Shown in pieces: positions 1 through 11,599 of a stretch of DNA of 64,000 bases. A program made the position numbers and the translations under genes. Location of the stretch: the NCBI GenBank assembly GCA_034509735.1, contig JACGWO010000001.1, forward strand, positions 29,143,966 through 29,207,965, read 5' to 3'. The notes beneath the pieces were generated by a model. That model was not told where the DNA came from. It saw only the letters and a list, made by a program, of their open reading frames with translations, and did not search any database. The stretch comes from Sesamum alatum. Its lineage: Eukaryota > Streptophyta > Magnoliopsida > Lamiales > Pedaliaceae. The stretch's first letter is position 1. The number at the start of each line of letters is the position of its first letter.

Positions 1-234
1 TTATAGGACCAAATATATGTACTTGTCTAGTCCACGTGGACTCATCTCAAAGTTTGAGCTGTCTCCTCTTCAAGGGTCTAGATCTTGGACACCTAGCATC
101 GGATACGGTTCGGGTCGCTAATCCGGTTGGGTCGCATGACAAGGTAATGCGCGGATCCATGGGCTTTTTGGTGATTTTGGCCATTTTTCAGGCCATTTGT
201 GTCTTTTCATGATATTTGAGTTACACCCCCATCA
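1..234 (-). repeat. 3' LTR of the gypsy element (partial)
   Basis: Bases 1-234 align with about 9497-9740, with substitutions and small indels, for example in the stretch after 'cgggt'. Both copies end in ACACCCCCATCA on the plus strand. That is the TGATGGGGGTGT start of the LTR read on the element's own strand. About half of this LTR lies outside the window. Confidence 0.9.
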
Positions 235-370
235 TTAGTCCCCAACTTCTTCTAGTGTAAGTTTTACACTAAGAGAAGTCGAACAGTCACCTAGCGAAAC
301 GTCATTTCTTTTCAGCCATCGGATGCCATCCATCGTCTTCTTAATGGGTGCATCTTTCGAAGTTGACCGC

Positions 371-380
371 TTATATATAG
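371..380 (+). promoter_or_regulatory. TATA box candidate for the antisense gene of the gypsy element
   Basis: TTATATATAG lies about 120 bp upstream of the first ATG (502) of the antisense gene, in GC-richer sequence just inside the 3' LTR. Its position fits a separate promoter for the antisense transcript. This is inference from the motif and spacing only. Confidence 0.4.
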
Positions 381-501
381 GGGGTCCATTTGACTCTTTT
401 TCTCATCCTTTCAACTCTGGTGTCCCTCGACCTCACCTCCTTAGACGCCTCCTGGTCGCTGATCCTCAAGGTACTTTTGCGACCTCCTCCTTTTTACATT
501 A

Positions 502-2864
502 ATGTCTTCTTCTAGTTCTAGCTCTGGATCCGAGTCTGAGTCTAAGTAGGGTCGAGCTCCAAATCTTCTTCCTCAGGGTCGTCTGCGACCTCTCCCCACT
601 CTAAAGAGATGGTCGTTGATGCTAGTTCACCTCCCCCTTTAACGTAGTCGTTCCTAATGAGGTTGGTCCCTCTATGTACATTTTCTCCCCTCTCATGTAC
701 TTAGCGACCACCAATGTAGAATCTCCCTTAGAGCAAGTAGATCCCAATGAAGTTCCAACTACTGATAGGTACTTGGCTATGATGGCCGCCAATCCTTAGG
801 CATGGATAATAAGTAATGTAAAGCAACAAATTCATAAAATTAAGGAAAAATACCATATTCCTAATAACTTTGAGATTTTGATTCCTCGTTCTTTTGATCG
901 CATGCACTGTCCACCAGAGGGCTTTTGCCCTCTCTCAATTGTACATTTAGAAGCAGGTTTTCGTTTTCCCTTAGCTCCACCTGTAGCGGACATCCTTGCT
1001 AGTTTAGATATTTGTCCCATGCAACTGTCACCTAATCCCATTAGCCACATAGTACTTTTTGTCATAATAATGCACTATTGCGACCTAGAACTAAGTTTTG
1101 ATAACTTCTGGTCGCTATACTCGTTCTCTGTCTCTGAACGTTCTAGCGAGCGGGTTTCTACTACCTCTCTGCTCTACCAGACTATAGGTATCTTTCTAGG
1201 TTACGGTCCAATGTCGGTCCTTGGCGAGAGCGTTTTATTTTTATTTGACCACCTCCTGGTCATAACTGGCCCTTCCGATGCGACTGGCGTCTCACCAAAC
1301 CTGAACCTGAGACTCATGGTGGGGGGCTGGAGGGTGATCAAATAAATGTTATTACCTCTGAGGCTTATGATCCAAAAAAACTTCTATCAGAGGAAATCTT
1401 GAAGCTTGTCGGTCTTTCTCCAGCACCCCTCCGAGTTCGAGGTTCCATAGGTGATTCATTCTTCTTTGGCGTTCATCTCACCTGTTCACCTCTTTCTTTT
1501 ATTTCTACTACTAACTATTTCTTGCAGATAACGCAATGATGAATGCTCACATTGTCCAGCTCGCTGGAAACCTGAGGAGGAGAAACTCACTTGCTGTTGT
1601 GACCCCTCTACCATCTAATGCTAAACTTTCTACTGCTCCTATAGGTGACCAGCCTAGCAGGTCCTCTGAGAACCAAATGTCTGCTCCGATCGAGGTTGCT
1701 AGTGATGATGCTCGCACAGCCTCGAACCCCGTTGAGGTCATCCCCCTTGGTTCCATTCATGCCACCAAGGTCATTTCTACTGGCTCCAAGGACGCAAGTG
1801 GAGAGGTCGAGGTCGCTCCTACTGCTGGCGAACCGAGCAAGTCTAAGAAGCGTAAGCGGCAGCACAAGCATCGCAGCAAAATCGAAACCTCAAGCAAGTC
1901 CAACAAACGTTCGAGCAAGCGATCTGAACGATGTGCAGCCAAGGAAGCTGCCGAAGAGGAAGAAAACACCAAGCATCTGAAGTAGCTGGTTGCTTGGTGG
2001 AAACAAGCCCGCGAGGAGCTCAAGACTCCTAGCAGCAAGGTCGCAGAAATGGAAGGTGAGAAGCTCGAACCCAATTGGGCGATCTCAGCTCGTAGCTCCA
2101 TACTCTCGAACTCATGTGGGCAAGGATTCCTTCGAGCTTTTCAAGGCCTGCAGCTTAGAGCGTGACCAAGTCCTACTGGCCCAGACTGCCCATACCCGGG
2201 CCGAGGAGCATCTCGCTTATGTTCTAATGCAGGTATTTTTCTTGTTTTTACTTGATGCACTTAATTCTCCTTATCCTTTTTGCTCATCCTTTTGGTTCAA
2301 TTTGCAGGCTTACACCTTTGGCTATAACTTATCTTTGAAGTGCTCCATGTTCCTTCATGACAAGGTTGTTGCAGATTCGGGAGCTTCAGCAAAATCTTAC
2401 CCATGCTCAAGCTAAGGAGAGGGAGGCTCTTAAGGCTAAGATAGCATCAGATGCTCAAGTCGCTGAACTGGAAGCCAAGCTCGCTGACCTTGAAGCTCAA
2501 ATTAGCTTCTAGCACTGAGGAAAACAAGAAGGTTGTTGCTGACGCCCTGGAGCGTGGTCGCGCGGATGGCTTATCAACAAGTCGCCTCGCTGGTAAGACT
2601 GAAGGTCTTAATGAGGGTCGCGAAGCCTACCTTCAGTCAAAAGAATTCAAGAAGTCTATCTCTGAGAGTCGACTTCAAGGTGATCGAGACTTTCTTAAGG
2701 CACCAGCTTTCAAGATGGGTGTTGACATTCAATCCGCTCGCTACCTCAATAAAGGCTTTGATAAGTGCATCTCACAAGTGCAACACCTCAAGGGCTTTGT
2801 CGATGGGTTCGATCAGGATCAACTCGACCCTTCCCTTAATGCTATACTCCAGCCTTACGTTTAA
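502..2864 (+). pseudogene. Antisense extra gene of the Tat element (Transposase_28-like, coiled coil)
   Basis: This gene runs opposite to gag-pol. After a serine-rich start at 502 that soon meets a stop (546), the frame at 878-1345 carries 'HLEAGFRFPLAPP..DIL' followed by '..LSPN', the pattern of the plant domain called 'putative gypsy type transposon' (Transposase_28, from memory). 1536-1985 encodes a strongly basic region (KSKKRKRQHKHRSK), probably a nuclear signal. 2451-2864 is charged and helical and probably a coiled coil. Putative introns end in TTGCAG near 1526 and 2307. Stops and frame changes mean it is decayed. Its function is unknown; comparable antisense frames are known in the Tat lineage. 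Confidence 0.7.
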
Positions 2865-3540
2865 AAGAATGTTGATGAGGTCGCTGGTCCGGATGAGTTC
2901 GAGGTCTTGGTCACTGATGTCGGGATCCTCCCTTAGCATCTCCAAACTTATGATCTTAATTGTCTAGTTATACTCAGGATAGGTGTAAATTCTTATTTTT
3001 CTTTTGAGATCGCTTAATCACTTTTATTTCTATTGAACACTTTTTGTCAGATGGTTCTTCGATCTCATCCTCTTGTAATTATCCTGATGAATACAATGAA
3101 CCTTTGCCTTCGTTTCTTCTTGAATCACTTGTCATTTTTTTATTTTATCTCAAATCACTTGTCCGAGGTTGCTTGGCACGATCTCATGGGGACTCAAAGT
3201 TTGTCCGATCATGAAACGAGGTGATCCTTTTCACATATATTTAAGTGACATATTGCAAGCCATCTTAGTAAGATTATGACTAGGGCGACCTTCTTGCGAT
3301 CCAGACTTGGTTGATACTTCTAGAATAAGGTGATCGTTTTCAGATCCCAATTCGGTTAAATCTTTCCTAGGTCGTTGATTTAGGTGATCTTTCTCATATC
3401 GTGGTTTTATGAACTTGACGTATAATGACTTACGTTGCTAACGTGGTACTGCATTGCAAATGTAAAATGAAGTTTGCGAGAAAAGGACGTTTCACAGGTC
3501 ATAAATTTAGATTGCATGCGATGTCTCCTTGGTACAAAAT

Positions 3541-3765
3541 AATCTTTTTCAGATCGCTCAACATGACCTCTCGCAAAAAGAAGTGATCTTTCACAGATCG
3601 CAAAACATGATCTTTTTCATATCGCAAAAAGAGATGATCTTTCATAAATCGCAAAACATGATCTTTTCAGATTGCAAAAAGAGATGATCTTTCACAGATC
3701 GCAAAAAAGAGATGATCTTTCACACAGACTGCAAAACATGATCTTTTTCAGATCGCTTCCAAGTC
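3541..3765. repeat. Minisatellite of dimeric ~50-bp units in the gypsy 3' untranslated region
   Basis: Units alternate 'gatctttcacagatcgcaaa' and 'gatctttttcagatcgcaaa' with acat or agagat linkers. This gives a higher-order period near 50 bp over about 4-5 imperfect units. The array lies between the integrase end and the antisense gene. Looser related GATC-rich words extend from about 3230 to 3840. Confidence 0.75.
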
Positions 3766-3849
3766 CTAAACCTTTCACAGGTCGCGTCACCCTATGATCT
3801 TGAGTGCAAAAGGGGCCTTTCATAGGCTACTCGAGATCCGGGATACTCC

Positions 3850-5137
3850 CATGCGTAGAATTTCTTCAAGTTGTGAACATTCCATAGTCTTTGTAAGTCC
3901 TTTTCCATCCATGTCTTGCAATCTTTATGTTCCTTGCTTTTTGATTTCAATGACCTTATAGGGTCCTTCCCAACCCGGGTCTAATTTTCCGACATGCTTA
4001 GACACCTCGACCTTCTTTAACTCCAAGTCTCCAACTTGAAAATGTCTTGGCTTCACTTTGTGATTGTGGCTTCACATCATCAAATTTTTGTGATGTAAAA
4101 TATTGGCATAAACGCGATCTCTTCTTTCTTCAATGGTGGTGAGGTAGAATGCTCATTCTTCATGGTTTTTCTGGGGATCGTAATGCGCGATCCTAGCTGT
4201 CATCTCACCAACCTCTGCAGGAATTATCACTTCAGTCCCATAAACTAAACAAAATTCGGACTCACCTATTGAGGATCGAGGTGTAGTGTGGCACGCCCAT
4301 AACACGCCTGGAAGCTCCTCGACCCACGACCCCTTTGCACCTTCAAGTCTTGTTTTCAAGTGTTGCAGCAATGGGCGATTGGTCACCTCTGTCTGTCCAT
4401 TTGCTTGCGGATTTCCAACAGCAGTGAAATTTTGTTGTATCTTCAACTCCTTGCACCATGCTAGAATTCCCTTCCCTTGGAATTGAGTACCATTGTCCGA
4501 GATTAATATTTGAGGTATACCAAACCTGCAAATTATGTTCTTACAGATAAAATTTATCACCTCCTTTTCTGATATTTTTGCTAAGGCCTCAACCTCTACC
4601 AACTTAGAGAAATATTCTACCGCCATAATAACAAACTTTTTCTGGGCTGGTGTCGGAGGGAAAGAACCAACGATGTCTATCCCCCATTGATCAAATGGAC
4701 AAGCAATCCTGATTGGTTCCAGTGGGGTCGCTGGTGTGTGTGTGTATCAGTGTTGCGTACCTTTGACAACTTTCACATATTCTGGTGAACTCCATAGCAT
4801 CTTTCACCAGGGTGGGCCAAAAGTAACCTTATCGCATCACCTTCTGGGCAGGCGACCTGCCACCTGAGTGATTACCACAACTTCCTTCGTGGAGATTTCT
4901 CAGCACATATTGGGCTTTTCCCAAAGTAAGGAATTTTAACAGTGGTCCCTCGATTGTTCTTTTATAGAGTTCATCACCTAGCAACGTGAACCTGTTCGCC
5001 TTAAATCTCTGTCTTCTTGCTTCGACGGGGTCGCTGGGTGTGATCCCCTTTTTCAGATACTTAACTATGTTCGTTTTCCATGATTTCTCCTCCTCAACGT
5101 TCTGCACCTCCAATGTTGGCTCATCAACTTCTTCCAC
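3850..5137 (-). pseudogene. Gypsy integrase (zinc-binding, catalytic core, C-terminal part)
   Basis: The N-terminal zinc-binding region 'HEGSCGNHSGG' is at about 4880-4850. It is followed by a TAA at about 4834 that replaces a conserved glutamine, then the CESCQR half of the finger. The catalytic core shows 'IDIVGSFPP' just upstream of 4626 (first Asp), 'SDNGTQF' (second Asp) and 'GQTEVTNR' (Glu). I count 35 residues between the second Asp and the Glu, so the DD35E triad is present. The C-terminal part continues past a stop at 4153 with 'PRHFQVGD' and 'GKLDPGWEGPYKVIE', typical of gypsy integrase tails, to about 3850. No chromodomain is visible. It is broken by at least two stops. Confidence 0.88.
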
Positions 5138-5417
5138 CTCTTTAGTCCACTACCGAGATGCTTCGGTCCTTCACTCCTATCATCATGGCTCCAAATATTG
5201 ACAACGCATCAACTCGTTCGTTCTCCTCTCCTGGAATTTGCTGGATCGAGCACTTATCAAATTTTTTCATCATTTCTTTTTACCTTTTTCAAATATTGTG
5301 TCATGGAACATTCTCGTGTTTCATATGACCCTTTAATTTGCATTACCACCAATTACAAGTTCGTGTACACATCTAACTTTCTCACCCCGGCCTCACCTGC
5401 TATTTTCAGTCCCAAAA

Positions 5418-5720
5418 TTAATGTTTCGTATTCTGCTCATTGTTGGTGGCGGCGAATGCTAATTTTGATGTAACTTCGACCTTGACCCTACCAAGTCCTT
5501 GCAACAAAATTCCAGCTCCCCCGTTACTCAAATTAGATGATCCATCAACATGCAAGAGCCAACCTTTCTGCTCCTTCTGTTCATGTTCACCTGCGAGCTC
5601 TACAATAAAGTCAGCAAACACTTGAGTTTTAATAGAAGTTCTTGTCTGATACTTAATGCCAAATTCCCCTAACTCAACCGCCAATTTGATCAAGCGACTT
5701 GATGCATTTGGCTTAGACAT
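5418..5720 (-). pseudogene. Gypsy RNase H domain
   Basis: The frame contains 'ADFIVELAGE' and then 'WLLHVDGSSN', 'GGAGILLQG' and 'AATNNEQ', the start of the RNase H fold of plant Tat-type elements (first catalytic Asp in VDG). The usual continuation after the TNNE motif is lost by a frame change near 5420. It lies between RT and the integrase zinc finger, as expected. Confidence 0.82.
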
Positions 5721-6064
5721 GATCTGTTTGAGTGGTTAATTTGTCAATACTATGATCTTATGGGATTGAAAATATGGTCGTAATTTTCTTACTGTGGTGA
5801 CCAATGCTAATGGCAATTTCGATCTGGATATATATTTTTCAGCACCTTGCAACATCCTACTAGTACACCAGATTCTGTGACCCTGATTCTTCTTTTACTA
5901 ATACCAAGCTCACCGCGTCATCTGAGACCGCTAGGTACAAATATAGCACGTCACCCACCTTGGAATTCTCCAACAAGGGTGGGTTTGTTAGGTAGTGTTT
6001 CAAGTCCATCAATGCTTGTTCGCACTCATCTGTCCACCTGAAGTCCTTCATCTTTCTCAGCATC

Positions 6065-6973
6065 TTAAAAATGACAAATTACGATCCGCTGATTGCGAGA
6101 TAAACAATTAAGAAACGCGACCTTCCCAGGTAATTTTTGCACATATTTGACAGTCTTCGGCGAGCTTAGGCCCAGGATCGCTTCGATTTTTTCTGGGTTT
6201 GCCCCAATGCCCTTTTCGCTCACCATGTATCCCAGAAACTTGGCACCTCGAACACCAAATGTACACTTACACGGATTAAACTTCATATCGTAGGTTCTCA
6301 TCACCTCGAATGCCTTTTTGAGGTGATCGAGGTGGTCCTCTTCTTTCTTGCTTTTCACCAGCATGTCATCAGCATAAACCTCCATGGAGTGGCCAATGAC
6401 GTCCTTCAACATCCTATTCACCAGCCTTTGATAAGTAGCACCTGCATTTTTTAATTCAAAGGGCATCAAACTATAACAATAAATGTCATTTTCAGTAACA
6501 AAGGAAGTCTTATCTCTATCCTCTTCTGCCATGAAAATTTGATGGTATCCCTAGTACGCATCCATCATGTTGAAGAATGTGCATCCTGCGGTGGAGTCCA
6601 CCAATAAATCTATTCGAGGTAACGGGTTGGGGTCCTTTGGGTATGCTTTGTTTTAATATGTGAAGTTAGTGCACATCCGCCATTTTCCTGATGATTTGGG
6701 TACGATCACCACATTTGATAACCACTCTGTGTATTTGACTTCTGCCACATACCCTACTTCGAGAAGCTTGTTCACCTCCTCCTCTATGATTTTATTTCTT
6801 TCAACTCCAAATGATCTTTTCTTTTGCCTAACTGGTCTCATCTGCAGATCAACATTGAGCCTGTGAACAATGACCTCTGGATCTATTCCTTTAAAATCTG
6901 ATGGGCTCCATGCAAACATGTCACTGTTCTCCTTTGAAAATTCTATCATCAATGTTTCCAAGGTTGAGGTCAT
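6065..6973 (-). pseudogene. Gypsy reverse transcriptase
   Basis: The N-terminal half (6973-6653) has 'MFAWSPSDFKGIDPEVI', 'RPVRQKKRSF' and 'KWRMCTNFTY'. The second half (6532-6065) has 'MPFELKNAGATYQRLVN', the catalytic 'YADDML' and 'CTFGVRGAKFLGYMVS'. Stop codons lie between and after these halves (about 6653-6533 and 6065). The order of RT blocks is complete, so this was a full domain before decay. Confidence 0.92.
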
Positions 6974-7600
6974 GCGCGACTCGATCCTGGTCGTTCTGCT
7001 TGGCTCTTTTGTGTCAACTCAATCATTTTATGTTCCTCAACAGGCTCTACATGCTCAGGTTTTGACCTTTTCAAGCTATCCATTACTTCCTCTGGGCGAT
7101 CTGCTCCTATCTTCCTTTTAGTCTTCGCATCTTCTCCATCGTCCCTTTTCGAGGACAGATTGTAGCACCTCCTAGAAACCTTCTGGTTGCAACAAACTTC
7201 GATGACTCCACCTGGTGTTGGGAACTTCATCTTCAAGTGATAAGTGGACACTATAGCCTAAAATAAGTTCAAACTGGGTCTTCCCAAAATTACGTTATAT
7301 GCAAATGGAGTATCCACAACTAAAAATTTTACCATCAGAGTTCTCCTTCTTGGTTCATCTCCCAAGGAGGCCGGGAGATCAATAGTTCCTAAGGGTGTCA
7401 CCTCGCTTCCCCCAAATCCCACCAAGGGGGTTTGTGCCGGTTGTAATCAAGTATCATCAAAACCCATTTTTCTCAATACATCCATAAACAAGATATCCAC
7501 AGAGCTACCATTATCTACTAACACCTTGTGCACCAGAAAGTTTGTGATATCCATTCGATTACCATGGGGTCATTCTGCAACCCCGCCTCGGTTACTAGAT
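6970..7600 (-). pseudogene. Gypsy aspartic protease region
   Basis: Reading the minus strand from about 7560, one sees 'VLVDNGSSVDILF' (the D-x-G-S/T type active site written with N in the Gly-Ser approach, as is common in plant Tat elements), 'GFGGSEVTPLG', 'VDTPFAYNVILGRP' and 'TYHLKMKFPTPGGV'. Stops occur near 7450 and 7260. The 7251-6970 frame ends in a charged linker leading to RT. Confidence 0.75.
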
Positions 7601-7675
7601 CTTTTCTACTGAAAGTGATCTCCTCATCCTGTTCCACACTTAGTATGAATTCCTTCCTTTTCGAACTTTCACTCC

Positions 7676-9110
7676 TCACTTATCTTTTGCGCTATCTAGC
7701 TGAATCTCCTCTAGTAGGTCCGCTCGCGATCGTGTGGATAACCCCTTTTCACAGGAGCGTGGTCGCGTGACCTCCTCATGCTTTTCTTCCCTTCTATTTT
7801 CTCTTGTTTGAAATCGTTTCCTACTACGCGTCTTACTACTTGATCTGTCTTTTCTTTCTTCTCCAGGTTCTCTCTCCCCACCTCGGGATTCTCTCACATA
7901 TTCCTTAAAGTACCCTTGCCTTACCAATCTCTCTATCTCATCCTCTAACTGGAAACAATCTCCGTATCATGCCCCTTCTCCTTATGAAATTTGCAGTATT
8001 TGTTACCTAGATACCTCTTTAATGGGGTCGCTCGCGTTCTCTTCGGCCATTGAAGTACATTAGCCTTCTCCACCATCATCATTATCTGCGTTCTTGATGC
8101 ATTAAGTGGGTATATACTTATGAAATCTGGGTTGGTACGGTACCTCGTGATCTTTCTTAGATTGCACCCTTCGATCTCTACCTCAATCTCTACCCCGGTC
8201 GCAACCTCTATCTCCAGCCCATTCACCATCCTTCATAGCGTTCATCTCCTCCTCATCAATGTATTTCTAAGCCATGTTCATCAGCTGCTCCACGTCCTCT
8301 GGAGGATCCCTTGCAAGGGTTGAAGCGAACGGTCCCTTTCTCAATCCATGTACAAGGATACTGATCACCATGTCAATTTTGAGGTCCTAGTCCTCCAACG
8401 TTTCATTATTGAATCTTCCCACAAAACTTTTCAGTGATTTCTCCTGCTTTTGCCTTATCGTGAACATGTATGTAGCTGATCTTTCCTGCTTCTTTTTACT
8501 CACAAAATGCAATGCAAAATTTTGGATCAACTACCCATATGTCGCGATGGTTCCACTAGGCAAGCTGGTGAACCATTCTTGTGCTTTTCCTATTAGAGTG
8601 GTCACAAAGAGTTTAGCACTAATGGAATCAGGTTGACCATACAAGTTCATTACCAGGTCGAATGCGGCAATGTGCTCCTGTGCATCCTTGGTACCATCGT
8701 ACTTAGGCAAATCTGGTATCCTGAAGTGGGGATCTACGATCTCAGTAAGAATCTTGTTAGAGAAAGGCGATTCCTGTTTTGAGCTACTATCTCTCCCTTT
8801 CGTTTGAGTTCACTGATCTGAGCACCAAGCTTTTCTATCTAGCGACCAATGTCCTCGAGCTCTGCCTTTGATATCCCTGGATCTCTTCTTTTTCCCTTCC
8901 CCTTTTGGCTAGATGTCGCATCCGATACTTCAATTGTTGCGCCTTTTTCAGGCATCTCCCTGCCATCCTCATCCCTAAGCTCTTCCTCGACTTCTTTCTC
9001 TCTAAATAACTGTCTCTTTGTTGTATCCCGAGCTATTGGAGTGGCAGTTCTTCTCTCATACTCCACTAAAGCATTCCTACTCGCTTCATCTATCATTCTC
9101 TGAAGCTCAT
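7676..9110 (-). pseudogene. Gypsy gag
   Basis: The N-terminal frame (9096-8839) is charged and low in hydrophobics. The Retrotrans_gag core lies at about 8720-8400 in broken frames, with recognisable 'DAQEHIAAFDLVMN' and 'LFVTTLIGKAQEWF'. The C-terminal part (8229-7945) has 'YCKFHKEKGHDTE', the plant gag zinc-like motif, and is followed by an arginine/serine/glutamate-rich linker (7927-7676) toward the protease. It has multiple stops. Confidence 0.82.
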
Positions 9111-9221
9111 CCCTGGTGATTTGATCATTTTGTCTTTGTGGGGTATCGTCATGATTCCCTGATATCTGCTCTCTCCTATATGCTCCTTCTATCTCGAACT
9201 ATGGATGCTCTTGTCAGATAT

Positions 9222-9239
9222 TTCCCACAGATGGCGCCA
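9222..9239 (-). other. Primer binding site of the gypsy element
   Basis: On the minus strand this reads TGGCGCCATCTGTGGGAA. A TGG start complementary to a tRNA CCA end, with GCGCC following, is the usual form of plant gypsy primer sites. It marks the inner edge of the 5' LTR near 9240. I do not assign the tRNA. Confidence 0.6.
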
Positions 9240-9240
9240 A

Positions 9241-9740
9241 CTAATCCAGGTCGCGACCTGTGATCCCAAGCGGGCACCTCATTGACTACCTCACTGAACA
9301 ATCTCCTAAGCTTCCCAGACTTGTGTATCCCTGAGAAGAAGAAAGCACGTCAGGCTAAGCGAGAGTGTCTCCGACAAAGACCCTCCGATGCTTAAGTCAG
9401 TATAGATCGAGATGGTAATATGGCGATCTGATACAGTAAATGTGGTCGAATGTAACCTGAATAACTTACCATAAATGTTGTGGCGTACGTGTATATATAG
9501 GACCAAATATATGTACTTGCCTGGTCCACGTGGACTCATCTTAAAGCTTGAGTTGTATCCCCTTCAAGAGTCTAGATCCTGGACACCTAGCATCGAGTAC
9601 AGTTCGGGTTACTAATCTGGGTCGGGTGGCGTGACCTGACCCGACAGGGCAGTGCGCGGATCCATGGGCTTTTTGGTAATTTTGGCCCTTTTCCAGGGCC
9701 ATTTTTGTCTTTCCATGATATTTGGGTTACACCCCCATCA
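9241..9740 (-). repeat. 5' LTR of the gypsy element
   Basis: It runs from the primer site to CCCCCATCA at 9740, about 500 bp, and its distal half matches 1-234. A TATA-like run (TATATATA, about 9489-9497) sits inside it and could serve the element promoter. The exact inner edge is uncertain by a few bases. Confidence 0.85.
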
Positions 9741-10200
9741 TAATCCAAAAGAGTATTTTGGGCAATTCACTACAAAAATTGGATGGAAACCTATTGGAGT
9801 CTAACGAAATGAGCTCGTTGTTAGATGAACGCTAAGGCTGTATTTGTAGTTTTTCAAACAATAAAAAAATAATCATAATTTTCCAATCAATAAGAAGGTA
9901 TTTGTAAATATGTCAAATCTCAATAAAGGTGGCTGTAATTTACCCTTAAAAATAAATAGTCTATCTGCTCAGAATTAAAGAACAATGTCAAACTCGACTT
10001 CTTCACCTACATAAGGGATAATTGCATAAATCTACCTTCTGCTTTCATGTATCTGCAAAATACTACCTTGTGGTTAGTAAATATGCTAAAAAGCCCCTCC
10101 GCTTTGAAAAATAATGCACACTTTCCCCCCTCCATTTGTTATCCCTAACGCCATAAAGTTTTTAGCTATTTACGCGTTATGCCCTTTTCTTAGCCGTCAT
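9741..10200. repeat. MITE pieces next to the gypsy 5' LTR
   Basis: Near 9925-9950 there is 'aggtggctgtaatttaccctt', the same type of end as the complete MITE at 38847-39174 (ggtggctataatttacccc). Its partner arm is not in the window and may lie beyond the gypsy element. At 10014 'agggataattgcataaat' starts another piece resembling the 21085 MITE, with TTATCCCT at about 10140. No genes seen. Confidence 0.45.
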
Positions 10201-10309
10201 TGATCTTTAAAAGTTAAAAAAAATGAACAGTTAAATTATAAGTAATTTTAAAATATATTTTATATTTACATATATATACATACACATAATTATATATATG
10301 TATATATAT

Positions 10310-10690
10310 AGAGTAAGGCAGCAACGACGACCTCCGCCTCGGTTGTCGTCACCAGTGCAAATGGGAGCGACCGATCTGGGCGACCACCGGACCAAAGAAA
10401 TGGCATCGCCGTCGCCCAAGCTGAGCGACGACAACTCACAGTAAATCTGGGCGACCGAGAAGAAAGGCCTGGGTGATGTAGACGCCCCCTAGATCTGGCA
10501 ACTGCGGCCGCCCAAAAAAAAAGAGGTGTCGTCGTCGTCCAACCTGGGCAACGTCGACTCCACCTAGATCTGAGCGACCGCGAGAAAAGATGGGGCGACG
10601 CGATTGGCAGTCATCTTGGCCTTCGCTTGTGGTTCTCGTGGTGGTCCACGGTGGTGGTCGCTTGGTTCTCGGGGTGGTCGGCAATTGGTA
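10310..10690. repeat. GC-rich degenerate repeat, no gene recognised
   Basis: An island of GC-rich DNA in AT-rich surroundings with recurring 'gatctgggcgacc'-like words (about 10373, 10444, 10490, 10563). Frames are open on both strands because of composition, and none resembles a known protein. It is preceded by a TA/CA-rich simple repeat (10255-10310). Confidence 0.4.
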
Positions 10691-11590
10691 GGCGACCCGA
10701 TTGAAGAAAAAAAATAGATATTTGACATACTTTAAATATTATGAATTAATACTACAATAATTTATATATTTTAAGAATATTAAAAATTAAAAAATTGTCT
10801 AGAGTAAATAATATAACTTAAAAAATATTTTTTTTGGTATTTTGATATTTAATTAATATATTTGATAAATATTATTCAATATATTGTATAAATATTATAA
10901 ATTATTAAAATATGTTAAAATTTAATAATAATTTTCATTAGTGAATAATATATAATTATTACCTAACACAAAATCACAAAAAAAAAAGTAAATAATCTAC
11001 AAGCTCCCACTTTTTCTTTCTTTTTCCTTGCAATGTATATGTTGTGTTGGACAATTTTTGTTGGGGTCTAAAAGGGGTATTATGTCAACTCAAGAGGAAA
11101 ATGCAATATTTTCAGAACCGGATCGGGAATTGAACTTGTCAAGTTACTGGGTCACTGGTTCGACCGGTCGGACCGGATTAAAAAAATCGATTGACCCGAA
11201 CTTTATTATATACATTACATATGTATGTAATATATCAATACATTATATATCAATATATTAAATAAAAACAATTTATAAAGATATTTTATAAATTCGGTAC
11301 AATTTATAAATAAATACAATCTATAATAATTTAACAATAAAGAATCAACAAACCTCTTGAAGGAAACAAATTAAATCAAGATTCAAACTAACAATAATTT
11401 AAAATTTTAAACCCCCCAAATATATTATATATTAATTGATAAAATAAATAAATTTATAACGGCATTTTAACAATTGTTGTCTTCATATATTTTTTAACAA
11501 AAAAGTCCAAAAAAGATTGAAAAAAACATGGAGAAAAAGGGAAAGAAATAGACGAAGAAGAAAAATTGGTTTATTGTCTCTCCCACATTG
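10691..11590. other. AT-rich spacer, no gene seen
   Basis: Very AT-rich. It includes a short stretch rich in 'ggttcgaccggtcggaccgg' words (11120-11190), a dispersed plant repeat type that recurs in diverged form near 47085-47260. Nothing coding is seen. Confidence 0.5.
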
Positions 11591-11599
11591 AAAAAATAT

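Larger units (their letters stand above)
1..9740 (-). mobile_element. Ty3/gypsy LTR retrotransposon, Tat-type, degenerate
   Basis: The element reads right to left. The 5' LTR is at about 9241-9740, followed by primer site, gag (about 9110-7900), protease (about 7560-7230), RT (6973-6065), RNase H (5720-5418), integrase (5137-3850), an antisense extra gene (502-2864) and the 3' LTR, which the window start cuts (1-234). The order PR-RT-RH-IN is that of Ty3/gypsy. An RNase H of the 'VDGSSN..GGAG' type, an antisense extra gene next to the 3' LTR and tandem repeats in the 3' untranslated region are together typical of the plant Tat lineage. Stops and frameshifts break every gene, so it cannot be autonomous. 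The target duplication cannot be checked because the left end lies outside the window. Confidence 0.93.

Noticed and set aside
3541..3765. Possible CRISPR-like array
   Set aside because: The units are imperfect and contiguous without unique spacers, and the setting is a plant retrotransposon untranslated region.
9769..9790. CACTACAAAAATTGG resembling a CACTA terminus
   Set aside because: There is no matching inverted end or subterminal repeats nearby and no target duplication. One short match is not enough.
10231..10684. Minus-strand frames of 67 and 82 aa in the GC-rich island
   Set aside because: They have repetitive low-complexity composition and no start context or recognisable motif. 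They are treated as part of a degenerate repeat.
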